Of a stretch of 64,000 nucleotides of DNA, positions 49,506 through 61,342 are shown piece after piece. Each line of letters opens with the position of its first letter. The first letter of the stretch is position 1. The stretch covers positions 242,039-306,038 of the forward strand of contig JAAOMT010000096.1 of the NCBI GenBank assembly GCA_016748015.1, in the 5' to 3' direction. Source of the DNA: Geosiphon pyriformis. Taxonomy: Eukaryota; Glomeromycota; Glomeromycetes; Archaeosporales; Geosiphonaceae. The notes below the pieces were generated by a model. It ran no database searches and was not told the origin of the DNA. It was given only the letters and a program-made list of their open reading frames with translations. The translations under genes were made by a program, and so were the position numbers.

Positions 49506-50895
49506 CTAAACCCTGATTTCGATGTTTCCAAATACTTCCGGGATCTTATCAAACCCAACCCATCCACACAAAGGTGTATCTCCAATCACGTATTGTGTTC
49601 GTTTATCGAAGAACAATAATCCATCTGGCTCATATCCAAATTGTTGAGGATTTGTGATCAGAGAAGAAAGCTCTTCACCACCACAACAATGAATATCTAG
49701 TGGTTTAAATTTATATAATGAGGTCTTTCCGCTAGGAGGTTCGAGCTCACTAAGTTTTGTTCGAAGCCAATAAAACCTTTTTATTATCATATTTCAATAT
49801 AAATATGTGAGATAAGGGAACATTAGTCAAAAATCATTCGCAAGTTGATGTACTTGGTTTACCTGAATTCGGTATCACAATCATAAACAGTATGCCCCTT
49901 CCAGCACATCAAATCCAAAACATAGTAAGTCGCTGTATTTTCATCGAATACGCAGTCCAATATGCAATAATCACTCGTTTTATTTCCATTATAAAGGCTT
50001 GATCCACCTGGTAGATTGGATTCAAAGAGATGCATTATGCGCCCTAAAAATTAAATTAAAAAGTTTTTAGCAAGTATTTAGAAGTAAGAATGTTCTCAAA
50101 TATATATGTATTACCACTTCGAAATCTACTTATAGTCATCCCTACCGAAAAAAAAAGAAAATTTAAAATTCCTGCAATTGGCTGGAGGATTCGAGATTAT
50201 TTTATTTCATGAGAATGACTTACCCTTAGCGCTGGTTACAAGACAACGCTTGCCAACAGGACACATCACTACATACCAGTTGGCTTCCAAATCGTTTGGA
50301 ACTCCTTGCATGCATTCAGCATACATTAATTGATTCCTTGATAATATTGAGGGAATAAATATTTTGTAGAATTATTCAAGAAAATTATATAAAAATAAAA
50401 ATACTATACCTGTATGGGTTCCCACCTTTAGTTTTGCGCTTACCACCCCTTGTCTTCCTTTTTATTTCTCGAGTTTCATTTTCGGGTAAGAAAATTTCAT
50501 GATCCATAAGGTCTTGAGCTTCTTTTGACTTTTTTTCATCGACTTCATCATCATTTTCCACTTCTTCATCTGAGAATTCTTCAAAAATCGGCTTGAAAAG
50601 AGCTAAATTTCGTGCAAGATCTGTGAAATCCCGGCGGCGCTAAAAGTGTAGAAATTGATCCGAGTTCTAGATATATTTCTTCTCTAAAAGATGCGATCAA
50701 ATTGCAAAAATATTTTTATACTCTTTGTTGTTCTTCTAAAGCTTTTCGGCGTCTTTCTTCTTGATTTTCTTCTTTACTTTGTCTTATCAAAGGAGACGCT
50801 TTATATAAATATTGCCGGGTGTTTACTGGCTTTGCAGTTACTGTACTTTCGGCGAGTAATTCTGTGATTTCATCGATATTTGATGAGCTCTGCAT
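49506..50895 (-). CDS. SNUPN: snurportin-1 (importin-beta adaptor for m3G-capped snRNPs), six exons
   Basis: Exons 50895-50722, 50639-50410, 50336-50224, 50141-50115, 50043-49863 and 49776-49506 encode 331 aa with a continuous frame and GT/AG introns. Residues about 25-75 form the importin-beta-binding region (KASPLIRQSKEENQEERRRK, then QQRRRRDFTDLARNLALF). An acidic/basic linker follows (76-134). The cap-binding fold starts at NQLM (136-139) and includes NWYVVMCPVGKRCLVTS, ESNLPGGSS, YYVLDLMCWKGHTVYDCDTE, FYWLRTKLSE, PDGLLFFDKRTQYVIGDTPL and CGW. L138 and W314 correspond, by my alignment, to the Leu and Trp that sandwich the trimethylguanosine cap in vertebrate snurportin. The role is import of assembled U snRNPs and return by CRM1. 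Exon 4 is only 27 nt. The start is the first in-frame ATG; the frame is open upstream without ATG, so a 5' non-coding or extra exon is possible. Confidence 0.94.
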
Positions 50896-50999
50896 ATTCG
50901 GTTCGTTGACCGTTGATTCTTCAATCAAAAATAAGAGGGGATTTAGAAAACCATAATTTGGAGAACTCAGACAGTTCAGTTAACCAAAATTTTTCATAA

Positions 51000-52020
51000 G
51001 GATATTTCATTGAAAATGAAAGCAAGTCCATGGATCATTCTTATATATGTCAACTTTTGGGAAATACATACTTTTATGACCATGAAAATGATGTTAGATT
51101 CTTCAGGAACTGATGACTCAACGTTCTGATGATGATGATTTTAAATGAGCTAATAAAAGAATAAAAATCTTCAATTAAAACATCAGCTTTCCGATCACAG
51201 AATTTATAATAGCCTGAAAATCAGAATCAAAACGCTCAATGATTGAAAAGGTTTATAAACTGTAGAGGAGTACTACAATTTCGGATCGGCTATCCAAAGT
51301 GAAAATATTAATCGAACATATACAAATAGTTGGGTTTCACAAATGCTGATCAATATACAGGAATTGCGGACTAAATTGCTTATGTAAATATTTTCTCGGA
51401 AACGTTAGGCATTTTGAAATTGCGGACATTTTTTGCAAAGAAATTATCAAAATCCTTTTAAACATTATTTCTAGTGACTAAGAATTTCAGGTCCGTCGAC
51501 GTCTAAATACTGTAAAAGTTAAGAGAGTAGAAGCTCATTTCATCCAAATCTTAGCCTCTTTCTTCCCTTAGAGGGGCAAGCGTTATAATAGCTACGAATA
51601 AAAAATTCATTTTCTATTATGATTTTCCTTCTTTCATGTTTTGAATTTTAGAATTTGAATTCAAGGATCCATATTACACGGACGCAAAAATTATTTACAA
51701 TTTTGGTTTGATGAAGGGATCAATGAAAAGCTGACTTCAGCGTAAAATCAACACCTTGCTGAGGTAGGAACCCATGGAAAGATGGGAAATCGTTAAATTA
51801 CCCGTTGCGACACCTTCGAAAGTAGGACGCTCTCGACATGAGTATTTAAATAAACAATACCTTAAAGAAATCATCTCTCTCTTGAAAATCCTGTATTCTT
51901 TACTTATATTTATATATCAGAAAATAGTGAAGATAATTTAAACGATTCTACTTTTAAAATATATCGAGGGGGATTTATTCACGGACTTATGGGTAACTGT
52001 ACAAAAATTTTGCGGAAAAA
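51000..52020. other. intergenic between snurportin and the F-box gene
   Basis: Contains the snurportin 5' flank and the 3' flank of the F-box gene. The segment 51.48-51.87 kb has raised GC but no continuous frame that I can follow. Confidence 0.4.
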
Positions 52021-52026
52021 ATATTC

Positions 52027-53290
52027 CTAGTTCATAGAATATTTTTTCTTTTTCGTCGGCCGTAATGCATATCCGGTACGTTGAGTCCTTATGAGTCCGT
52101 ATTCGTGTTCTCTTTCCGAACCCAAATTTATTTTCTCAATAATTTTATCGATATCCGAAAAAAATCTGTCTCTTTTTTTGGATGGTGACATGCTAGTACA
52201 TATGACAATTTCGTGATTTTCTTTTTTCCATTTTTTTCCAATAAGAGAACTTTCGTGACTTCTTTCGGCAATTTGTTTATTGCTCAATGATATATCAACT
52301 TCCATTTGTGCGGAGTCATCTTCTGCTTCGGCTATTGTGGGACTTTTTAATTCGAAGGAATCTTTAAATGTAGCTAAAGTTGAAAACCGTTGTAGATTTG
52401 CAATCGCCAACCCATTTTCCTCATCAATATTTTTTTTAATTTTTCCCGAGTTCAAAAATTTATTACTGATAGCACGACAGTAATCCCAATATTCGCGCTC
52501 TAGGTTGACTGCCATATTTTTCTTTGCCTGATCACTTTTCTTCTTTAACCACCGTTCTTTGATTTTAGGCTCAAGTGAAATGTATTTATTCAGGGATTTA
52601 GTGACCGATGGAAGCCAATAATATTGAACCCCATCTCCAAACAAGTCTCGTTGCGTAATGGGAACCAATATGGAGATAAACTCCTGCGGTATGTCCCAAT
52701 CTTTAACAAGTTTTTGTTGACTGGAAATTGTAATATAGGAGATGATAAAACGAATCAAAATCTTATATCTATGATTAAGGCAATAAATTTATGAAATCTC
52801 ACCTAATAATGTTTCGGTTTAGACAGCTCGTACAGCACCTGATTTTAGGAACCCAATAAATCAAAGCTTCATCTTTGGTATCATGACAAAGTTGGCATTT
52901 AATCACGCCAAATACTAAATTTTGATAAGCTTGTTCTGATACACCGATTGGCGGAGAAATTTGTAGGAAATTTGAAAATTGTTTCCGCGAATTCCCCCAA
53001 ATTTGTTGGGTGAGCGTATCAATTGGTGAACCCAGTAATTCTTCAAAGAACTTACAGGTCAACCTTAAAGAGCAAAGGTCTGATGGAGGTAAGAAACTAC
53101 AAATATTTGCAAATATTTCTACCGAGTTCACTTTCTGTTGTGTTTTCGAGGTTTTGCTTGATTGGAACCAATTTACTAATGAAGTTACTGTCGGTATTTG
53201 ATTTTTTTTAAAATCAGATGGTTCTGCAAAAAACATAGTATTGGTTTCCTTCTCTGGGGTGTTTGATTTCATTATTTTTGTAACTGTCAT
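52027..53290 (-). CDS. F-box protein with CxxC zinc-binding segment (copy B, two exons)
   Basis: Exons 53290-52803 and 52720-52027 give 393 aa. The intron (GTGAGA...TTCCAG) splits an AGT codon, exactly as in the paralogue at 29307-30487. The F-box is at about 57-90 (VEIFANICSFLPPSDLCSLR onward) and the Cys ligands at 132, 135, 153 and 156 (CQLC, RCCTSC). The second exon begins SQQKLVKDWDIPQEFIS and includes RDLFGDGVQYYW, then diverges from copy A. It ends with basic clusters (SPSKKRDR; RPTKKKKY) that could be nuclear localisation signals, absent from copy A. The likely role is substrate recognition in an SCF-type ubiquitin ligase; target unknown. The start is the first ATG; an upstream in-frame GTG is not used. 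A TTATAAAG lies about 145 bp upstream. Confidence 0.83.
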
Positions 53291-53299
53291 TTGGATGGT

Positions 53300-54300
53300 A
53301 TTTGTCACAAAAAAACAATGAAATTTCTCAATCTACAATTATGGTCAAGAAATCAATTAGTCAAAATGAAAGGGAGTTTGATTGTTTAAGCCTACCGAAT
53401 AAGAATCTCTTTGCTTATTAGAAATTTTCCACCTTTATAAGGTAGTTGGGATATCATGCCAACGTCCATCCTCACCTGAACAGTCCACATGTTTACTTAT
53501 TGTGGTCTGGTCTTATTTTTATTTGTACGACCTGCCTTGCAGCCAATTCAAGAAACAGAACCCGAAATCGCCCATTTTTTGATCAATGATTGCAATGAAC
53601 AATAAACCTAATCTTCACATGAGTGATTCTTTTACTGAGGCTTGAGTTTTGGGATCCTTAAATTTTTCATAAACAGAAGAATAAATAATTTTCTCAATGT
53701 GCCAAAAATATCTGGTTGATATTTTTTATTTGTTTTTTAAGAATTACCCAATCTTCAGTTAGTAGGGCGTAAATTTACGTAACATTTGATCTGATGAGAA
53801 ATATCAATGAACTAATTAAGATCCTGTGATAATATTTTTCCTTTTTGATTTATGGATTCATCCGATTGTTCCCAGTTGAAGAAGAAAAAAACCAATAATC
53901 ACCTTAGTATTTTTCGTTTTCAGCGCTCTCGATGACAGATATTTATTGCTACAATAAATATAGTTTTTCTGGAGTAGCTTCTTAAACTAGTTAGGGGATT
54001 TTCAAATTTTTAAATAGGGAGAGTAACGTCATGATTAGTATGACAATTTGAGCTAGACTTTGAAAAAAAAATTCGCAGATACGTCATAACTGACTTAATT
54101 CCATTTCATATTTAAGGAATTTAGGACAAAATTTAAAATTTATGTTTTTTAAAATCAATTTTTTGATGACATTTGGTTATTCATACCTCTTTGATCTTTA
54201 ATGTTCTCTTTCTATACTTTTTTTTTCACTCCGAATAAAAAATAATTCTTTCTAAAGTTCTTCTCTCGGCACTAAAAGGTAACCCTCACCTTTATCATAT
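53300..54300. other. 5' flank of the copy B F-box gene, no other gene seen
   Basis: Moderate composition falling to AT-rich at the right end. No open frame of note on either strand. Confidence 0.45.
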
Positions 54301-54399
54301 TAGTTTTTCTTTTTGAGATGTTGAACTAAAAAGAAAGTTAAATTTAAGTTAAAAAAATTTTAATTAGGGTGCTATCTTTTAGTGAATTCTATACTTTGT

Positions 54400-57300
54400 T
54401 TACATTTAAAGCACACTTAGCGACTTGTTTATTATTAGTAATGGAATTTTTATGTTAAAATTAATTTTGCAAGAGAGGTTTGGTAAAAACGTTAATCCTA
54501 AAGTTTTATTTGATAATTAAAAAAAACTTTATTACATTTAAAAGAAATTGTTTTTTCTGTTTTAAACTTAACTGTTAAAAATCTAAAGAAAAAAATTGTC
54601 CATTTTTAGTTTAATGTTAATTTGTGCTCTCAAAAATTGAACAAGAAATATCAGTTATAGAATATAAGTTAAATTAATTATTATTTATTCCTAATGTTTA
54701 TAATTCTTTATTATTAATGCTAAGCATCCATTACTTTTATTGTGTTTTAATAGTATTTATTTACAAGATATTTATTTTTTGATCAAATTTAAAATGTTTT
54801 TTGTTAATATATAGTTAAATTGTTTAATTAATTTCAATTGTAATTAATTTCATATTTTCTGTTTTTATCAAAAAAAATTAAGTTGACAATTTTTTATTGA
54901 TCATTAATTTTTCTTTAATAATACTTATTATTATATTAAAAAACAATTTTTTTTATAAAAGCAAATAATTTTATATATATTATTTGTACTTTTTAAAACA
55001 CCAAAAAAATTTTTTATAAATGAATGATTGTTAATTTTAATGTGTAAAAAGTATTATTATTTTTGTTATAAAAGTATTAAACATTTTTATTGTTGTTTTA
55101 TATATTGTTTTATATTTTAAAAATTTAATATTTTATAACAAGTATTAACTTTAAATATTGTTTAACAATTTGAATACATTAATAAAATTTTAAATTATTA
55201 ATTATTAATTAAAATTATATAATTTTACAATAATTATAAACAATAATAATTAAATAAATTTAATTTAAATTTTATTATTTATATATTTATTATTTAATAT
55301 AAGAAATATTTAAACTTATTTATTCTCTTATGTTTTTTGTTTTTTTATTTTTATTAAATTTTTATTAAAAAAACAATTATTTAATAATTTAATTTATAAA
55401 TTTAAATACAAAGTCATTTTGTTTGATTTTAACAATATATTAAAAAAAATATATAAATTAATTTAAAAAATAGTAAAAAAATATTATTTTTAATATAATT
55501 AACTTTTTTTTCTTATATTTTTATAACTATAAGCAAAGTAAAAAGTAAAAAAAAAGCAATCACAATTTTTTTGGTAATTAATAAGAATGTTATCAATTAA
55601 AAAACTTTTTTAATTCTAAAAACAGCTAAATAATATTTTGTAAAAGCAATTTTTTTAAGACTTTTAAATACAAATTAGTAGTTAAATTATTAAATTATTA
55701 AATTTGTTATAATATTTAATTTAATTTTTATTTTTATTTTTATTGTTTTTTAAAAGATTTTTTTAAATATAAATAAAGTTTTAAATCTTAATTTAAAATC
55801 TGTTAATATGTTATTATATATTTTAAAAGTTCTAAAGCTGCTAAAACTACTATAGTTTATTAATTAATATTGGTAAAAAAAAATAATATTTGAATTTTTT
55901 CAATTAAAAAAAGTTATTATTTTATATAATATTTTAAAACCAAGTTAATTAATCTTTTTTTTGGTTCTATTATTTCTAAAATTAATTTAAATACATAATT
56001 AAACTTGTTTTATTTTTTGGTTTTTATTATTTTCAAGTTTCAAAATAAACTTAATTTGTTATTATTTAAATAATTATTTTAAAAAAGTTGTATTTAGTAA
56101 AAAGTTTTTAAATTTTTTTTTTGTTTTTTATTGTATTTTATTTTTTTATAAGTTATTTTATTAATTTAAAATTTTATGTTAAACTATTATTAAATTTGTA
56201 ATAATTTATAATACAAATTTTAATAAAGTGTTTAGTTTTAGATTAAAATGTTTAAAGTTTAAAGTTTAAATTAATTTGCTTATTAAATTTTTTGTAATTT
56301 AAATTATTTTTTTGATAAATATAAAAAAAGACTTTTTTTATAAAAACTTGTTTTAAAAATTTTGTAATAATAATTAAGAATTCTTAAAATTAAAACAAAA
56401 CTTACATATTATTTTTTAAATAATAATAAGATAAATAATAATAAATTATCTATAAATAAAAATAATATAAATGTCTATTAATATTATAAAAATTATATAT
56501 TCTATATTTAATATAAATATATTTAAAAAATAGTTAGATTATATTTTATTAAAGCAATAAAACAATATAATTATATTAAAATATTTTTAATAAAATGTTT
56601 TTTTATTATAGCTTTAACAAAATATAATCTTTTTATTATTTATATTAATTGTAATTTAAATAATTATAAGTATAAATTATGTATTTTTAATATATAATTA
56701 GTTATCTAAACTTATGTTAATAAATATTATTTATTTAAAAAATAAAATAAATTTATTATTTTTATTTTATTTAAATGATTTTTAAATATCTATTTATTTT
56801 ATTATTGTATTTTTATAAAATTTTATATTATTATTTTGTAATTTTTAAACAGATTAGTAACCAAATTAGAAATATATTTGATCTGAATTTTTTAAAAAAA
56901 TAAGTTTCAATATTTATAATAAAAATTTATATTAACAGTCAATACAAACTTTATATAAAAAACTTAATATTATTCTTAATAATTAATTTCAAACTAAAAA
57001 AATTACATAAAAATTAAAATGCAGTCTTAATATAAATTAATTTTATTTTAATAGTTTTATCAAATATTAAAATAAAAACTTTATTCAAAAAATTTTTAAT
57101 AGTTAATAAATATTTTTTAAATGCTATTAAAATCCAATAATATTACTAAAAAACAATAAACTTAAGTATACTAATTTTTGTTTGTTTAAATAAATTCTTA
57201 AAATTAAATAACTTAATTAGTAAAATTAACTACAATTTAATGTTTTAAACAACTTAATTATATATTAATTAAATTAATTTTTAATAAATATATTATTATT

Positions 57301-60300
57301 GCTATTATTTAAATAATAAAAAACTATTATTACAGTCAAATTTAAATTAAGCATTATAATTAGTATAGTTATAACAAAACTAATATTCTATTTTTTATAA
57401 AAAAAACATACTTTAAATAAAATAATAATAATAAAAATTATTAAAAAAAAGAGTACTTTTGCTACTAGCTTTTTGTTAAAAGTTTTTGGATTTTAATAAT
57501 AATAATAATTATTATACTAAAATTAACTTTAATTAGTTGCTTTAAATTTTTTTAAATAAAAAAAATTTTTATTTAAAGCCAAAAAAATGTTTTATTAATA
57601 ACTAAAAATTATTTATATTTTAATTGTTTCTATTTTTAAAAAAGCTTTTTGAGTATTAATATTATTAAAACAATAAAAAAATTAGTTTTTTTACTTTTTG
57701 TTTTAATTATAATCATAAAATAAAAAAAGTTTTTATTTTAATTATGTATTATTTTATATTTATTATAAATTAAATCAATTTTTTGTTTTTTTTAAATATA
57801 TTAATAAGTGTAATTCAATTATTATTTAAACTTATATAATTAAAAAAAACATAAATTAAATACAGTTTATGAATTTTTTATATATAACTAACTATTTAAT
57901 TTAATTAAGATAAAAATTAACTAAAATCATATAAATAGTATTAACAAATATACAACTTAAAAACTAACCACTTTTTTTTACCAAAACCAATTAAAAAACT
58001 TTTGTTAAAATTTAATTTATAAATATTTTTTTTAATAAACTGAGTAAAAAAACTTATAATATTAATAATCACAAATTTTTTTAAAATAACTAAATTATTT
58101 TTTTTATACTTAATCTTTAATTTAAAATTTAACAACTAAATCTTGCTTTTTTAGTTAAACAAAGCAAAATAAACCAGATTAATAACTTTTAAAAATATAT
58201 TTTTGGCAATTTATTTAATTTTTATATAAACAAAAATAATTAAATATTTTTACTTAATTTTTTTATACAAAAAAACATAATTTAAATTATTTTTTCATAT
58301 TTAAACAAAAAATACTAAAATATCTTAAATTATATAATTGTTTTTTAATAGCTATAAACAATTTTTTATAAAAAGCTTTTATATTATAAGTTTAAAGATT
58401 GAAAATATTTTTGTTAAATTTAAATCTAATATAAACATTAAAATATTAAACAAAAACTAATTTAACAAAATTTATATCTTTTATTAAGTTTTTATTAATA
58501 TATTTAATATATTATGTAAATTTAATATTAATCTTTTATTGATATTTAATTTGCATAATATTATAATATAATTAACCAAGTTATAAAAATTCTTAGCAAA
58601 ATACTAATTATTATTAAAAACAATTATATTATTAAATACAAACTATTTTTATTAATTTTAATTAATAATAAACAGTTTAAATTAACTATTTTACAAATCA
58701 AATAATTAGTTATCTTATTTTTTTTAATTTTAAATTATCTTATCTAAATTTTTTTTTAATAATATTAATAATTTAATATTTTTTGTTTAATATTTTACTT
58801 AAAAACTAAGACTATTACTTTTTAAATTAAATTTATATATATTTAAAATTATTGGTTATTTAAAATAATAATTATATTTTAAAAAACCAAAACACTTTAA
58901 AAACTTTTTATTAAATATTAAAATATCTGAATTGACAAATCTGTTTAATTTATTTTAATATTAAAAAATTTTAAAATATTATATATATTATAATTATCTA
59001 ATTCTAAATTTTAAAAACAAGCAAAATTCAAAAGCAAAATTTTTTCAAAAATATTATTAATAATAAAAACTAAGTTTTTAAAACATAACTTTTTATGTTA
59101 ATAAAACACTTTTTAATTGCAGATTTTTATTTTTTTAAAAAATTATTTAACAAAAATTACATCATATTTTTTTAATTAAATACAAAACTATAAAAACCAA
59201 ATATTAAAATTGCCTTTTTAAAATAGTTTTTTTAAACTGAACTTATTTAAATTAAAATCAAAATATATATTAAAATACTAATATAATTTGCCAAATTTAA
59301 CAACCAAAATTGATATATTTATTATATTTAATTTAATATTCTTAATTTTTTAATAAAAATAATTACTGTTTTATTATTATTGATTAAAATATTATTTATA
59401 CAAAAAATTAACTTGTTATTTATAACTTTTTTAAATAATAAAATAGCTATTTTTAACTTAAAAAAAATATTAAATAGAAAATATTTTCAATTTTATCAGT
59501 TATAATTACAATTTTTAAAACAATTTATAATATAAAACTGTGTTTTTATCTCATAAAATATTTTTTAAAAATCCTAAAAATTGTTTTTTAAAACATTTTA
59601 ACCAATTTACATGTTATTAATATATAATTTAAAAACAATTTAAAAGACATTTTTTTGTAAATTCAATTAAAACAATAGAATATGTATTAATTAAAACTTT
59701 TTTTATTTATTTAATTTAAAAATTATTGAAATTTAAATTTTTTTAAAAAATTAACAATAAAACACAAATTTAAAAAATTTAAAAACCAATTTAAAACTTT
59801 ATTATTTAACAAATTTTTTATTATTTTTAACAATTTGTTAAAATTTATTTAGTAGATTATTTTAATAAATATATTATAAATTACATTAATTAAAAGAGTA
59901 TATTTTTTTTTAAACTGATAAACAGTTTTTTGAATTATTTTTTTGTTTAATTTTTTATAATTTTATTAAATACTAAAACAATATTGTTTTTATTAATTAA
60001 ATAATTCAAACCTATTTTTTAAAAAAAAATATATTTTAAAATACTTTTTATAATATGGTTTTTGTTAATTATACTTATTTTTATATGCTTAAAAATTTTA
60101 TTTTTAATAATTATTAATTAACTTGGTTTTTTGTATTTTAGCAAATTTGGAAATTTTTTTAAATTTAATAAAAACTTTTTTAAAAATAATTAAAATCTAC
60201 TATTGTTTACTATTTTATAACTAAAAACTCAATCAGATTTAAAAACTTTTATATTTTTATTATAAATTTTATTTTCAGTTTTTAAGATTTTAAAATTTTA

Positions 60301-61195
60301 AATATTAAATACTTTAACTTAAAAAATCTTAAAAAGTTTTTGTTTATTGTTATATTATAATTATATAAATAAATATATTTAAAAAAATTTTCTATTGTAT
60401 TAATTAAAATATTTTTTAACAAACTTTAAATTACTTAAAGCTTTAGTTTTTAAAAAAATTAGTTAAATATTAGAGTTTTTTATTAAAATTATTTTATTTT
60501 ATTAATTTTATATTTTTAACTGTTTTTATTATTTTATTTTTGTTTTTTTTCAATTTAAAAATCCAACAAAATTTTTGAACTTATATTAATTAAACAGTTT
60601 AATAATTTTTATTTAAAGTTGTATTAAAAAGTTTTCTGTTAACAAAAATATACTTAATAGTTTTAAAACTCTCTCAAATAATATTTTATGTTAACAAAAT
60701 AGTCTTTGGACTTTTTATAAAACTTATATGGTGTTTTATTAAATTTTTATTAAATTTTTTAATTTAATTATAATTTATTTACTATTAATCTCTAAAATTT
60801 TGCTAATATATTTGAATTATATTATTACTTTAAAATTCAAAAACTTTAATATTTTAAAATCTGTTTTTTATTCAAAAATATAATACATTTTTTAGATTAA
60901 CTTTAATAATAAAAAAATTAAATTGCTTATTTTTTATTGTTAACAATATTATTTTGTTTTATAAAATTGTTTTTATTTTAAATATTATTTGTTGCAATTT
61001 TTTAATTTAAATTATTTATAAAAACAATAACTTAATTTAGCATTTAAAAAATTTTATTTAATTATTAAATTTAAAATTGTATTTAAAATCATTAAACTTT
61101 TATTTTAAACTAGTTAACTTTAAACTATAATTAAAATATTAAATACTTTATTAAAATGCAAATTCAATATTATTTTTATATTTTCATTAAAAATT
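54400..61195. other. exceptionally AT-rich, CpG-free domain
   Basis: About 6.8 kb with almost no G or C; for example the 60 bases from 56401 contain four. I noticed no CG dinucleotide between about 54.5 and 61.2 kb. There is no microsatellite of any length and no long tandem unit; the sequence is complex but made of A and T. Stops fill all frames, and a 64-codon Lys/Asn/Ile-only frame at 57941-58135 is not called. The right edge is abrupt, where the LINE begins. Possible meanings are given in the findings. Confidence 0.7.
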
Positions 61196-61342
61196 AGAAT
61201 AAAAAAAACTTCTTTCTTTTCTTCGTCCAAAATTCCCAAAAAAGAGTTAAAAGTTTTTCGAAAGAAGTTTTTTATTATTCAGTATGATAAATCAAAACCA
61301 TTTTTCAATTACAAAGCCACTGTTGGCTCTGTTATTGCTGTT

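Noticed and set aside
57941-58135. 64-codon minus-strand frame in the AT domain
   Set aside because: Made almost only of Lys, Asn, Ile, Phe and Leu; expected by chance at this base composition.
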